This document shows, one piece after another, positions 8,201 to 16,894 of a DNA stretch of 58,187 nt. How positions within the stretch are numbered: the first letter of the stretch is position 1; each line of letters begins with the position of its first letter. Both the position numbers and the translations under genes were made by a program. The notes beneath the pieces are model-generated. The model had not been told where the DNA came from and searched no databases. It was given only the letters and a program-made list of their open reading frames with translations. The stretch lies in NCBI GenBank assembly GCA_035760665.1, contig DASTSN010000080.1, positions 1 through 58,187 of the forward strand, read 5' to 3'. This DNA is from DASTSN01 sp035760665 (GTDB taxonomy: Bacteria > Bacteroidota > Bacteroidia > Chitinophagales > Chitinophagaceae).

Positions 8201-8611
8201 CGTCTTTCGCTTTACACAAGGCTGGATAATTGTGAAACAGATGAAGAACTGGAGGCCATGCGAAGAGAAATGATCGACCGCTTTGGTCCGCTACCCCCGC
8301 AGGTCGAGGATCTGTTTGTGACGGTGCGGAGCCGCAAACTGGCTATTGAACTGGGATTTGAAAGACTGATCCTGAAAGATGGCGTACTGAAATGTTATTT
8401 CATCAACCGGCCCGACTCTCCCTATTTCGAATCTGCAATTTTTCAGTCTATTCTTACGTTTATACAAACTGAAACCAATAAAGCAAGGCTGAAGCAGGCG
8501 GGCAAAATGTTTTATGTCATTCTTGAACCGATTGCAGAAATGCAGGAAGTGTACAAGATTTTAAACCGTATGCATGAATACAGCTTTACCCAAAGTAACC
8601 AGATGGCTTAA
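5201..8611 (+). CDS. mfd: Transcription-repair coupling factor Mfd
   Basis: A 1136-residue SF2 translocase that displaces RNA polymerase stalled at DNA lesions and recruits UvrA. The N-terminal UvrB-like region (about 1-330) is followed by the RNA-polymerase-interacting domain around GDYVTHIDHGVGIYSGLEK (about 445-465). The motor domains carry Walker A GDVGFGKTE at 599-607, DEEQKFG from residue 700, TLTATPIPRTL, and the RGRVGRS motif. The C-terminal regulatory domain is complete. The length matches the family. The ATG lies 8 bases after the promoter's -7 box, and the N-terminus MSVQDLLKQYQ looks native, so a leaderless or near-leaderless message is likely. Confidence 0.97.
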   Translation: MSVQDLLKQYQNTPRLFQLADRLSFSQPQKIWLKNLQGSADQFVFSALFLHPSCQQLNHIIVLNDAEEAAYFHNGLESLTGALDIFYFPSSFKNKKNYRLLNSSHVMLRTEALTKIAAGSDRVHKKVFVTYPEALFEKVVLSKTLSSNIISIKSGETLQVENLLLRLSDYGFERTDFVYEPGQFAIRGGILDIYSFGNDKPYRIELFGNEVDSIRIVDPETQLSERRLLQVNIIPNVETQFEEDQKVSLFEFLPENTVVWVQDAALCRERFLDLEEELQLFLETVFHSGKAVESTDEKVLKKQVHPEDFITAAFFDEQLQRHHVVEFGYQNSVGQFEIEFHTKAQPAFNRQFDLLIKDLKQWENSQFSIYLFAENPKQLERLYSIFNDLKADLSFTPVPVSIHEGFIDADLKIVCYTDHQLFQRYHKYKVKQAYNKSKALTLRTLRELQPGDYVTHIDHGVGIYSGLEKIESNGKIQEAVRIIYKDSDILYVNINSLHKIAKYTGKDGSVPKVNKLGSDAWSRLKEKTKTKVKEIAFDLIKLYAQRKAQQGFQHSPDNYLQTELEASFIYEDTPDQSKATADVKKDMEMPAPMDRLVCGDVGFGKTEVAVRAAFKTCVDGKQAAVLVPTTILAFQHYKTFSERLKDFPVTVDYVNRFKSAKEKKETLKKLEEGKIDIIIGTHALLGKDVKFKDLGLLIIDEEQKFGVAHKEKIKTLRTTVDCLTLTATPIPRTLQFSLMGARDLSIINTPPPNRQPIQTEVQVYNEDFIRDAIYFETERGGQVFFIYNRINGLAEMATIIQGLCPDLSIGYAHGQMEGHVLEERILDFIDRKYDVLICTNIVESGVDIPNVNTIIVNNAHQFGLSDLHQLRGRVGRSNKKAFCYLLAPPMSTLPADARKRLQTLEQHSELGSGFQIAMRDLDIRGAGNLLGGEQSGFMAEIGFEMYQKILNEAIKELKRTEFRELFKEEISKQDDFVQDCTIDTDLEILIPDEYVESITERLSLYTRLDNCETDEELEAMRREMIDRFGPLPPQVEDLFVTVRSRKLAIELGFERLILKDGVLKCYFINRPDSPYFESAIFQSILTFIQTETNKARLKQAGKMFYVILEPIAEMQEVYKILNRMHEYSFTQSNQMA

Positions 8612-8676
8612 CGGTAGCTGCAGGCTGGCAAGAATGGTTTTTTTATTCTATTTTTAGGCATCCATTATCAATACCT

Positions 8677-11600
8677 ATGAGGAAACATCCGATTCTTCCT
8701 GCAATACTGCTGTTGTTTTTTTACTGCGTAACTGCTGCTCAGGAAAGCGGTGACTACCGGTTGTTTTTAAAAAGCGGTGCGTTTACTCCGGCAAAAAATA
8801 TAACATCCTTTACCGATCAATATAATAAGCGTATTGCCCGAAGCGGGATACAATATTTTACCATCATTCAGTTTGACAAAATTCCTGCTGCAGGCCAGCG
8901 GGAACAGTTGCGGCAGGCCGGAATTGAATTATTGGATTATATTCCCAACAACGCTTATACAGCTACTGTCAGGGGATCGCTGAATACAGCTGTGTTACAT
9001 GCTGCCAACGCCCGGGCAATTGTGGAACTGGCGCCTGAGCAAAAAATAGCCGGTTCTTTGGCAAAGGGCGTTTTCCCATCCTGGGCAATAAAGTCAGCCG
9101 GTACTCTGGATTTGTGGGTGTATTTCCCGGCTTCCATTCCAGCTGAAACCGTGCTGGCTCAGCTCAGAGAAAAGAACTTTGATATTATTTCTACCATTCA
9201 CAAAAATTACGGCATTCTTGGCCTGCGGATAGCCAGCACAAGACTTAAAGAACTGGCTGCTGAATCATATATCGCATACGTTCAGGCGGCTCCGCCGGCA
9301 GACCAGGCCCTGAATGATCCTGGGCGAAACGATGCCCGTGCTGATGTCTTAAATGCTTCTGCAATATCCGGTGGGTATGATCTTCGGGGGGAGGGAGTGG
9401 TTATTGGCGTGGGTGATGATTCTGACCCTTTGCGGCATATTGACTTTACCAATCGCCTGATAGACCGAACGGTTGCGGTGGGCGGAGGCCATGGCTTGCA
9501 CGTGATGGGCACGGCCGGCGGGGCAGGTATCATTGAAGAACGATACGCCGGTTTTGCGCCAAAAGCTACAATCGTCAGTCAATACTTTTCAGGCATCTTT
9601 GCGAATGCACCAGGGTATGTACAGGATTATAATATGGTGGTCACCAATAACTCCTACGGCGCAATTGTTGGTGACTGCAGTTACAGTGGTGTGTATGATT
9701 TTTACTCCTATTATCTTGATCGGCAGGCTATGGATTTGCCTCATCTTCAAAACGTGTTTGCTGCCGGCAATGACGGGGGGTTAGCATGTTCATTATATCC
9801 GCCGGGCTTTGGGACCGTACTGGGTAGTTATCAGTCTGCCAAAAACGTTATTGATGTAGGGAACACCTTTGCGAATGGAACTATTTCCGGTACCTCCAGT
9901 AAAGGTCCTGTGAAAGACGGCCGTATTAAACCGGAAATCTGTGCCATGGGAACCGGTGTAACTTCCACGTGGCCGGTAAATACATACGCGGGAAATTCCG
10001 GAACCAGTATGGCATCTCCAGCCGTATCCGGCGGGCTTGCGTTGCTATACCAGCGCTACCGGCAATTAAATGGCAATGCGGATCCCCCAAATGCCCTGAT
10101 GAAGGCACTTGTTTGTAATGGTGCTACAGATCTTGGAAACCCCGGCCCCGATTACAGTTATGGTTTTGGCTGGCTAAACCTGCTTCGGTCGGCAGACATG
10201 CTGAACAATCATCATTATGTCATCGCATCTATTGGAAATGGAAACAAAAATGCCCATACAATTACGATTCCAGCCAATACTGCCCAGGTGAAAGTTATGT
10301 TATACTGGAACGATCCTGCTGCTTCCCCGCTGGCAGGACGTACATTGGTGAATGACCTGGATTTGAAAGTGGTGACACCTTCCTCCGCAACTGTATTGCC
10401 CTTTGTGCTGGATACAGCACAGGCAAATGTTGACATTCCTGCTGGCAGGGGAGAGGACCACATTAACAATATTGAGCAGGTTGCCATTGATAATCCGGCT
10501 GCCGGTGACTATACAATTAATGTATCAGGTTTTGCGATTACACAAAATGCTCCGCAGCCATACGTGATCGTTTATGATATAATTCCTGTTTCAACAACGC
10601 TTACTTACCCGGCTGGCGGGCAGCGCCTTTTGCCAGGGGAAACGGTTACGATTAACTGGGATGCTTATGGTGATCCGGCAAATACATTTACCCTGCAATA
10701 TTCAACGGATAACGGTATTAGCTGGACAGACATAAATACTTCTATAGCAGCAACTGCCCGCCAGTTTAACTGGACGGTACCATCAATCAGCACGGATCAG
10801 GCGGTTGTGCGGTTACTTCGTAACGGAACGGCGATGGTGAGTACCAGCCAGGTGTTTACAATTCTTGGAAAGCCAACGGTTACCCTGGCTTCCACACAAT
10901 GTGAAGGATATATTGCCATAAACTGGACAGCCGTTGTCGGCGCAACGGATTATGAAGTAATGCTGCTGCGCGGTGACCAGATGTCAGCCGTGGCAACCAC
11001 GTCAACCACTTCCTACACGTTTAGCGGTTTGTCGAAGGACTCAGTTTACTGGGTCACTGTCCGGGCACGCATTAACGGGCAACCCGGTATCAGGGCACGA
11101 GCTGTTTCGCGTCAGCCAAACAGCGGCAATTGCTCGGGTACCATTTCTGATAATGATTTAAAAGTGGATGCGATTCTTTCGCCCGTCAGCGGACGACAAT
11201 TTACATCAACGGCCCTGACATCTGCTGCTACAGTTACTGCAAGAGTAAAAAATCTCGACAATGCTGCAGTGGGCAGTTTCGAAATGAAATATTTTGTCAA
11301 CGGCACTCTGGTCTCTACTGAGCCAGTTACAATACCCATTGGTGCAGGTGCATTCTATACTTATAACTTTTCAACAAAATATGATTTTTCGGCGCCCGGC
11401 ATGTATCAGTTACAGGTCGTTGTAAAAAATACAGCCGCAACCGACCCTGTAGCGGCCAATGATACACTTTCTGTGATGATTAAACAATTGGTGAATCCAC
11501 ATGTTCCGCTCGGTATCGGGACTGATTTTGTGGATCATCTTGAATCTGCTCCTGCCGGCGAGTATAAACAAAAGCTAAACGGCTTGCCGGGTCTTGACAG

Positions 11601-14058
11601 GTATGATTTTGTGAATTCCACTGCGTACGGCCGTATCCGCACTTTTGTCAATAGCGGTATAGCTTTTTCTGGAAATAACGCCCTCACCCTTGATGCAGAC
11701 AGGTACATAGCCGCGGGTAATACAGATTCGCTCACTGCTACCTTTAACTTTGGTGCCTACGATACGGCTTCGGATGACATACGCCTCGATTTCTTATATA
11801 AAAATCATGGGCAGTTACCCAATGCTGCCAATAAGGTATGGATTAGGGGCAGCGACCAGCTACCCTGGATTTTTGCTTACGATTTATACAATAATCAAAA
11901 AGATCCCGGCTCATATAAAAAAACGGGCAGTATTGAATTAAGAAACCTGCTGGCTGCTAACGGGCAAAATTTTTCGTCAAGTTTCCAGGTTCGCTGGGGG
12001 CAGTGGGGGCTTACCCTGGCAGCCGATAATGACGGCGGGGCCGGCTATACGTTAGATGATATTCATTTGTATAAAGTGCAAAACGATATGCAAATGATCA
12101 GTATTGATTCACCTATTGTAAGCAGTTGTGGGCTAAGCAGTGCCACACCGGTGAAACTCACTGTAAGAAATAGTTCTATGACTGCGTTACTGAACATTCC
12201 TGTAATGTACAGGATTGACGGCGGAACTTGGGTAACGGAGAGTATTGCTTCCCTGGCTGGTAATACAACCATGCAGTACCAGTTTTTGACAACGGCCAAC
12301 CTGTCGGCATATGGCAGTCATTTAATTGAAGCTAAAGTGGCCTATCCCGGAGACAGTTTTCATGATAACGATACGCTGAGTGTGCAAATCGTAAATGCCC
12401 CGGTGGTAGCCACATTCCCTTACCTCGAAAATTTTGAAACAGGAAACGGGTATTGGTATACCGGCGGTACTGCCAGCAGTTGGGAGTACGGAACTCCGGC
12501 GTCGGTCAAAATCAACCGTGCGGCCAGTGGCAGCAAAGCCTGGAAGACAAGGCTTTCCGGAAATTACAATGATCTGGAATATTCCTACCTGTATTCTCCC
12601 TGTTTTAACGTGTCGGGCATGACGAATCCAACACTCAGTTTTAGTGTGGCGTTTGACCTGGAAGATTGCGGAAACAGTTTATGTGATGCTGCCTGGCTGG
12701 AGTATTCCACAGATGGAAAAAACTGGAATAAACTTGGCAGTTTTGGGCAGGGCTTTAACTGGTATAATAAAAATTATACAGGGAATATGCTGTGGAGTAT
12801 AGAAGATGATACACGATGGCATGTTGCCACCACGTCTCTTCCCACCGGTATAAATAACCTACGCTTACGGTTTGTTGTAAAGTCAGATCCTGCCGTGAAC
12901 AGGGAGGGTGTTGCGATAGATGATATACATGTTTACGACAATGTTTATGGCATTTATGATGGACCGGATCTGCATTCACCCATTACAAAAAATATTAACG
13001 GCGGAAATGCCTGGATTGATTTTACATCAGGTGGAAAACTGGTGGTCTCGGTACTCCCTGCTAATCAAAACCTGGGGTTAACGGATGCGCAGGTATATAT
13101 TCATACAGACAGTGTGCGGAATTACAACGGACAATATTACCACGATCGGAATATTACAGTCAAACCTGCTAATAACAAACTGTCTGATTCAGCAATAATT
13201 CGATTTTATTTTTTAGATGCTGAAACCGATTCGCTGGTAGCAGCAACCGGTTGCAGCAGTTGCACCAAGCCATCATCCGCATACGAACTTGGCGTATCAA
13301 AATATGATGATCCGGCAGACAGTGTTGAAAACGGATCGTTACTTGATGATGTTTTAGGTGATTGGGTGTTTATTTCTCCCGGTCAAACGGCTAAGGTGCC
13401 TTTTGATAAAGGTTATTACGCGGAATTCAAAGTGAAAAATTTCTCAGAATTCTGGTTAAATGATGGCGGCCCCGGCAAATCGCATGTACTGCCTGTTCAG
13501 GTAATATCGTTTACTGCGGCTAAAAAGTCGACAAACGATGTGCTGCTGGAATGGACCAGCACGGGAGAGTTGAATACAGATAAATATGAAATTGAAGTAG
13601 CACGCGGGAACGAGCAGTACCAGCAAAATAATTTTTCAAAAATTGGAGAATTGCCAGCTCAAAACGGTGGCGCATCCAATAGCTATAGTTTTACTGATGT
13701 GGAAAATAATAAAACTGGTGCCCGTTATTACCGGTTAAAAATTATTGATAAAAGTGGAAGTTTTATTTATTCGGTAGTCCGGCCCGTTGTGTTTGATAAC
13801 GGAGTGAAATGGCAGATTTATCCCAATCCATCAACAGGATTGTATTACCTGGTTTACCAGGTAAACAGTGATGAGAAAATGCAGGTAAAAGTGTACGATA
13901 TATATGGCAGGTTGCTGCAACAAATTTTGCCGTCGGCAAATGGATTTATTCAAAAGCAATCGGTTGACCTGCGCCCGTCAAAATATGCAGCAGGACTGTA
14001 CCTCTTTGAAGTGTCGCTGGATGGGAAAAAACAATTGTTTAAAGTAATAAAACAGTAG
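8677..14058 (+). CDS. Secreted subtilisin-like (S8) protease with T9SS sorting domain
   Basis: A 1793-residue exported protein. Residues 1-21 form a signal peptide ending around VTAAQES. The S8 domain spans about 215-510. Its catalytic residues are D247 in GVGDDSD, H272 in GGGHGLHVMG and S444 in GTSMASPA, with the oxyanion Asn in NNSYG. The usual HGTH is HGLH, a mild variant. After it come a pro-protein-convertase-like beta region, a fibronectin-III-like segment (about 755-840), a CARDB-like segment (about 860-965) and jelly-roll-like modules. The last 80 or so residues, from WQIYPNPSTG to LFKVIKQ, are a type A T9SS C-terminal sorting domain. It should cross the outer membrane by T9SS and be anchored or released. 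A strong terminator follows. Confidence 0.93.
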   Translation: MRKHPILPAILLLFFYCVTAAQESGDYRLFLKSGAFTPAKNITSFTDQYNKRIARSGIQYFTIIQFDKIPAAGQREQLRQAGIELLDYIPNNAYTATVRGSLNTAVLHAANARAIVELAPEQKIAGSLAKGVFPSWAIKSAGTLDLWVYFPASIPAETVLAQLREKNFDIISTIHKNYGILGLRIASTRLKELAAESYIAYVQAAPPADQALNDPGRNDARADVLNASAISGGYDLRGEGVVIGVGDDSDPLRHIDFTNRLIDRTVAVGGGHGLHVMGTAGGAGIIEERYAGFAPKATIVSQYFSGIFANAPGYVQDYNMVVTNNSYGAIVGDCSYSGVYDFYSYYLDRQAMDLPHLQNVFAAGNDGGLACSLYPPGFGTVLGSYQSAKNVIDVGNTFANGTISGTSSKGPVKDGRIKPEICAMGTGVTSTWPVNTYAGNSGTSMASPAVSGGLALLYQRYRQLNGNADPPNALMKALVCNGATDLGNPGPDYSYGFGWLNLLRSADMLNNHHYVIASIGNGNKNAHTITIPANTAQVKVMLYWNDPAASPLAGRTLVNDLDLKVVTPSSATVLPFVLDTAQANVDIPAGRGEDHINNIEQVAIDNPAAGDYTINVSGFAITQNAPQPYVIVYDIIPVSTTLTYPAGGQRLLPGETVTINWDAYGDPANTFTLQYSTDNGISWTDINTSIAATARQFNWTVPSISTDQAVVRLLRNGTAMVSTSQVFTILGKPTVTLASTQCEGYIAINWTAVVGATDYEVMLLRGDQMSAVATTSTTSYTFSGLSKDSVYWVTVRARINGQPGIRARAVSRQPNSGNCSGTISDNDLKVDAILSPVSGRQFTSTALTSAATVTARVKNLDNAAVGSFEMKYFVNGTLVSTEPVTIPIGAGAFYTYNFSTKYDFSAPGMYQLQVVVKNTAATDPVAANDTLSVMIKQLVNPHVPLGIGTDFVDHLESAPAGEYKQKLNGLPGLDRYDFVNSTAYGRIRTFVNSGIAFSGNNALTLDADRYIAAGNTDSLTATFNFGAYDTASDDIRLDFLYKNHGQLPNAANKVWIRGSDQLPWIFAYDLYNNQKDPGSYKKTGSIELRNLLAANGQNFSSSFQVRWGQWGLTLAADNDGGAGYTLDDIHLYKVQNDMQMISIDSPIVSSCGLSSATPVKLTVRNSSMTALLNIPVMYRIDGGTWVTESIASLAGNTTMQYQFLTTANLSAYGSHLIEAKVAYPGDSFHDNDTLSVQIVNAPVVATFPYLENFETGNGYWYTGGTASSWEYGTPASVKINRAASGSKAWKTRLSGNYNDLEYSYLYSPCFNVSGMTNPTLSFSVAFDLEDCGNSLCDAAWLEYSTDGKNWNKLGSFGQGFNWYNKNYTGNMLWSIEDDTRWHVATTSLPTGINNLRLRFVVKSDPAVNREGVAIDDIHVYDNVYGIYDGPDLHSPITKNINGGNAWIDFTSGGKLVVSVLPANQNLGLTDAQVYIHTDSVRNYNGQYYHDRNITVKPANNKLSDSAIIRFYFLDAETDSLVAATGCSSCTKPSSAYELGVSKYDDPADSVENGSLLDDVLGDWVFISPGQTAKVPFDKGYYAEFKVKNFSEFWLNDGGPGKSHVLPVQVISFTAAKKSTNDVLLEWTSTGELNTDKYEIEVARGNEQYQQNNFSKIGELPAQNGGASNSYSFTDVENNKTGARYYRLKIIDKSGSFIYSVVRPVVFDNGVKWQIYPNPSTGLYYLVYQVNSDEKMQVKVYDIYGRLLQQILPSANGFIQKQSVDLRPSKYAAGLYLFEVSLDGKKQLFKVIKQ

Positions 14059-14090
14059 CTGGTATACCTTTGGGAATGATTAGTAAACAG

Positions 14091-14128
14091 AAGAGGCTGT
14101 CCGGGATTGAAGGACAGCCTCTTCTTTA
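14091..14128 (+). terminator. Terminator after the S8 protease
   Basis: AAGAGGCTGTCC (14091-14102) and GGACAGCCTCTT (14112-14123) form a perfect 12-pair stem with an eight-base loop, followed by CTTTAT. It ends the plus-strand protease message and could also act on the convergent small gene. Confidence 0.85.
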
Positions 14129-14199
14129 TGTAACAGTTCCAGATGACTTTTTCTAACGTAAACTGTTACCCATACAGTATATATCCAGGGAAACTGGTT

Positions 14200-14403
14200 T
14201 TACCAGCCTTGTTTTGCTATTCCCGCCTGGATGGCTTCCAGTGCTTTGGCTTCACTGACTAACGTTGTGAGCTTGTTTCCTTTACCGTCATGGCCCTGTA
14301 CCATATAAGCTCCCTTTGCGGTTTTTTTAATAACTGCGTCCTGGATAGGAACACCTTTTTCTTTGGTTTTTACGTTGTAGGCTGTAAGTGTGATTGTTGA
14401 CAT
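14200..14403 (-). CDS. Small conserved-looking protein of unknown function (67 aa)
   Basis: I do not recognise the family. The 67-residue product starts MSTITLTAYNVKTKEKG and ends AIQAGIAKQGW. It has no signal peptide or membrane segment, is lysine-rich and looks like a small beta-then-helix fold. The reading frame has normal codon use, the ATG is well placed, and TACCTTTA (one mismatch from TAnnTTTG) lies about 35 bases upstream on the minus strand, which favours a real gene. It is convergent with the S8 protease across a strong terminator and lies downstream of gyrB with a 312-base gap. Its sequence suggests a soluble cytoplasmic protein; nothing shows its role. Confidence 0.7.
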   Translation of the reverse strand: MSTITLTAYNVKTKEKGVPIQDAVIKKTAKGAYMVQGHDGKGNKLTTLVSEAKALEAIQAGIAKQGW

Positions 14404-14715
14404 GGTTTATGATTTTGGACTTAGCAATAAAGTAAAGGTACGTAATTCAGCAGGGCTGACCTTGTTGTATTGCTCTTTCACAGTGAAAAAAAAGAGAGCA
14501 TTTGGCATAGGTTGCTCAGTATCAGTAATTACCGGGTATGGAAAAATATTGTTAAACGCTGCTGTAAATGCTGCAGAAAATGAAGAAATTGTTTGTGTGC
14601 CAACTGCTGTTTTCAAAGCCAGGAGTATGCTTTAAAAAAACGGAAGCAGGATTCAAGATAACAACATGGTTACCTGTTCATCCGTTTTTGCTGCCGTTAT
14701 TTACGTATAAAGGGC
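14404..14715. other. Intergenic region between gyrB and the 67-aa gene
   Basis: This stretch holds no convincing gene. Short open frames exist on both strands but lack protein-like composition or start signals. The only feature seen is the weak minus-strand -7-like box for the 67-aa gene near its right-hand start. No clear gyrB terminator was found. Confidence 0.6.
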
Positions 14716-16695
14716 TTATATATCCAGTTTGGCATAACGTGCATGCGTTTCAATGAAATCCCTGCGCGGAGCGACTTCATCACCCATAAGCATACTAAAA
14801 ATTCTGTCGGCCTCTGCGGCACTTTCTATCGTTACCTGTTTGAGGGTTCTTGAGGCGGGATTCATGGTTGTATCCCACAACTGGTCTGCGTTCATTTCAC
14901 CAAGACCTTTGTACCGTTGCACATTCACGGACTCGTCTTTTCCCCCACCAATTTTTTCAACAAGTCCTTTGCGTTGTTCTTCATTCCAGGCGTAGGCTTG
15001 TTCTTTTCCCTTTTTCACAAGGTATAAAGGTGGTTGCGCTATGTAAACGTATCCCTGTTCAACCAGTTCTTTCATGTAGCGGTATATGAATGTAAGGATC
15101 AGCGTTGCGATGTGGCTGCCATCCACATCGGCATCGGTCATGATAATGAGCTTATGATAGCGAAGCTTGGTAAGATTCAAAGCCTTTGGATCATCTGCAG
15201 TGCCCACTGTTACGCCAAGGGCAGTGTACATATTGCGGATTTCTTCGTTTTCATAAATCTTATGCTCCATGGCTTTTTCCACGTTCAGGATCTTTCCACG
15301 CAGCGGCAGGATGGCCTGAAAACTTCTGTCACGGCCCTGCTTGGCTGTACCGCCGGCACTGTCTCCCTCTACCAGGAACAGCTCGCAGCGTTCCGGGTCA
15401 CGATCGGAGCAATCGGCCAGTTTGCCGGGTAAACCTCCACCGCTCAGTACCGATTTCCGCTGCACCATCTCCCGTGCTTTACGGGCAGCAGCCCTTGCTT
15501 GTGCAGCTAAGATTACTTTATTGATAATATTCTTCGCGTCTTTAGGATTTTCTTCCAGGTAGGCCTCCAGTACTTTTGAAACGGTACTGTCTACCACACC
15601 CATCACCTCGTTGTTGCCCAGTTTTGTTTTGGTCTGGCCTTCGAATTGCGGTTCCGGAACTTTTACAGAAATAATGGCACTCAAACCTTCCCGAAAATCA
15701 TCCCCTTCAATCTGCACTTTGGCTTTTTCAAACATGCCTTGTTTATCGCCATAATGCTTAAAGACCCGGGTCAGTGCGCGGCGAAAACCGGCAACATGTG
15801 TACCGCCTTCTATGGTGTTAATATTGTTTACGTAAGAATAAATATGCTCACTGAACGAGTCGTTATAACTCATAGCAACTTCCACTGCCACGTTGGTCGT
15901 TTCATCACGTCCTTCCACGAAAAGCACTTTTGGGATCAGGGAGTTTCGGCCGGCATTTTGATCCAGCATTTCCACGAATTCCACGATGCCGCCTTCGCTG
16001 TAAAAGGTTTTTGAATAGCTGGCGCCGGATTCATCTTTTTCCCGCAGATCGTTGAGGATAATACGGATACCCTTGTTCAGGAAGGCCAGTTCACGCAAAC
16101 GACTTTCCAGGATATCTTTTTTATACAATGTGGTGGTGAAAATGGTTTCATCGGGCCAAAACTGTACAGTGGTGCCAGTACTGTCGGCATCACCTATTTC
16201 CCGAACGGGGTATTGCGGAACACCGATTTTGTACTCCTGTTCAAATGTTTTGCCTTCGCGGCGAACGACAACATGTAATTTTTTACTCAGTGCGTTTACG
16301 CAACTTACCCCCACACCGTGCAAGCCACCGGAAACTTTGTAGGAGCCTTTGTCAAATTTGCCCCCGGCATGGAGAACAGTCATAACCACTTCAAGGGCTG
16401 ATCGTTTTTCTTTCGGGTGCATGCCTGTGGGGATGCCACGGCCATCATCCGCTACTGAAATGGAATTATCTTCATGAATCGTGACGGTAATATTTTTACA
16501 ATAACCGGCGAGTGCTTCGTCAATTGAGTTATCTACCACCTCATAAACCAGGTGGTGCAATCCTTTTTCACTGATATCGCCTATGTACATGGCCGGCCGT
16601 TTGCGCACGGCTTCCAATCCTTCTAGAACCTGAATACTTTCGGCACCATAGCCGGGCTGGGAAACGGACGTTTTTTCCTGAGTGTCTACGTTCAT
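14716..16695 (-). CDS. gyrB: DNA gyrase subunit B
   Basis: The 659-residue ATPase subunit of gyrase, which with GyrA introduces negative supercoils. The GHKL ATPase domain shows EVVDNSIDEALAGYC, DDGRGIPTGMHP and GGLHGVGVSCVNALS. The transducer follows, then the TOPRIM domain with EGDSAGG at about 443-449, PLRGKILNVEKA and the metal-binding DADVDGSHI. The tail has YKGLGEMNADQLWDTTM. The length is typical of non-enterobacterial GyrB, without the long insert of E. coli. The minus-strand -7 box TACATTTG at 16742-16749 gives a leader of about 40 bases. A terminator upstream separates it from lpxC-fabZ. Confidence 0.97.
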   Translation of the reverse strand: MNVDTQEKTSVSQPGYGAESIQVLEGLEAVRKRPAMYIGDISEKGLHHLVYEVVDNSIDEALAGYCKNITVTIHEDNSISVADDGRGIPTGMHPKEKRSALEVVMTVLHAGGKFDKGSYKVSGGLHGVGVSCVNALSKKLHVVVRREGKTFEQEYKIGVPQYPVREIGDADSTGTTVQFWPDETIFTTTLYKKDILESRLRELAFLNKGIRIILNDLREKDESGASYSKTFYSEGGIVEFVEMLDQNAGRNSLIPKVLFVEGRDETTNVAVEVAMSYNDSFSEHIYSYVNNINTIEGGTHVAGFRRALTRVFKHYGDKQGMFEKAKVQIEGDDFREGLSAIISVKVPEPQFEGQTKTKLGNNEVMGVVDSTVSKVLEAYLEENPKDAKNIINKVILAAQARAAARKAREMVQRKSVLSGGGLPGKLADCSDRDPERCELFLVEGDSAGGTAKQGRDRSFQAILPLRGKILNVEKAMEHKIYENEEIRNMYTALGVTVGTADDPKALNLTKLRYHKLIIMTDADVDGSHIATLILTFIYRYMKELVEQGYVYIAQPPLYLVKKGKEQAYAWNEEQRKGLVEKIGGGKDESVNVQRYKGLGEMNADQLWDTTMNPASRTLKQVTIESAAEADRIFSMLMGDEVAPRRDFIETHARYAKLDI

Positions 16696-16741
16696 AAAAT
16701 TGCTTAAAAAACGATCTGAAAGATGAAAAATGTAAGACTGA

Positions 16742-16749
16742 CAAATGTA
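16742..16749 (-). promoter_or_regulatory. -7 box of the gyrB promoter
   Basis: The minus strand reads TACATTTG, a perfect TAnnTTTG, 46 bases before the gyrB ATG. The -33 region overlaps the upstream terminator hairpin and shows no good TTTG. Confidence 0.6.
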
Positions 16750-16778
16750 CGAAAATAAGCCCTGCTGAAGGGCTTATT
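16749..16778 (-). terminator. Terminator after lpxC-fabZ
   Basis: AATAAGCCCT (16754-16763) and AGGGCTTATT (16769-16778) form a perfect ten-pair stem with a five-base loop. On the minus strand the stem ends in TTATTTTCG, a short U-rich tail. It lies between the end of lpxC-fabZ and the start of gyrB. Confidence 0.7.
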
Positions 16779-16894
16779 GACGCTATTTTTTACACAGTTT
16801 TTTTACAGAAAAAATCACATGATTTGCGGGCTGTAAAGACTGTTGGTTAGAGCGGCAAATTCCTGTACAAAACCTATTAATATACCGGAATGTA

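Noticed and set aside
14407..14635. Short open frames on both strands beside the 67-aa gene
   Set aside because: They overlap each other or the small gene's upstream region and show no family resemblance or start signals.
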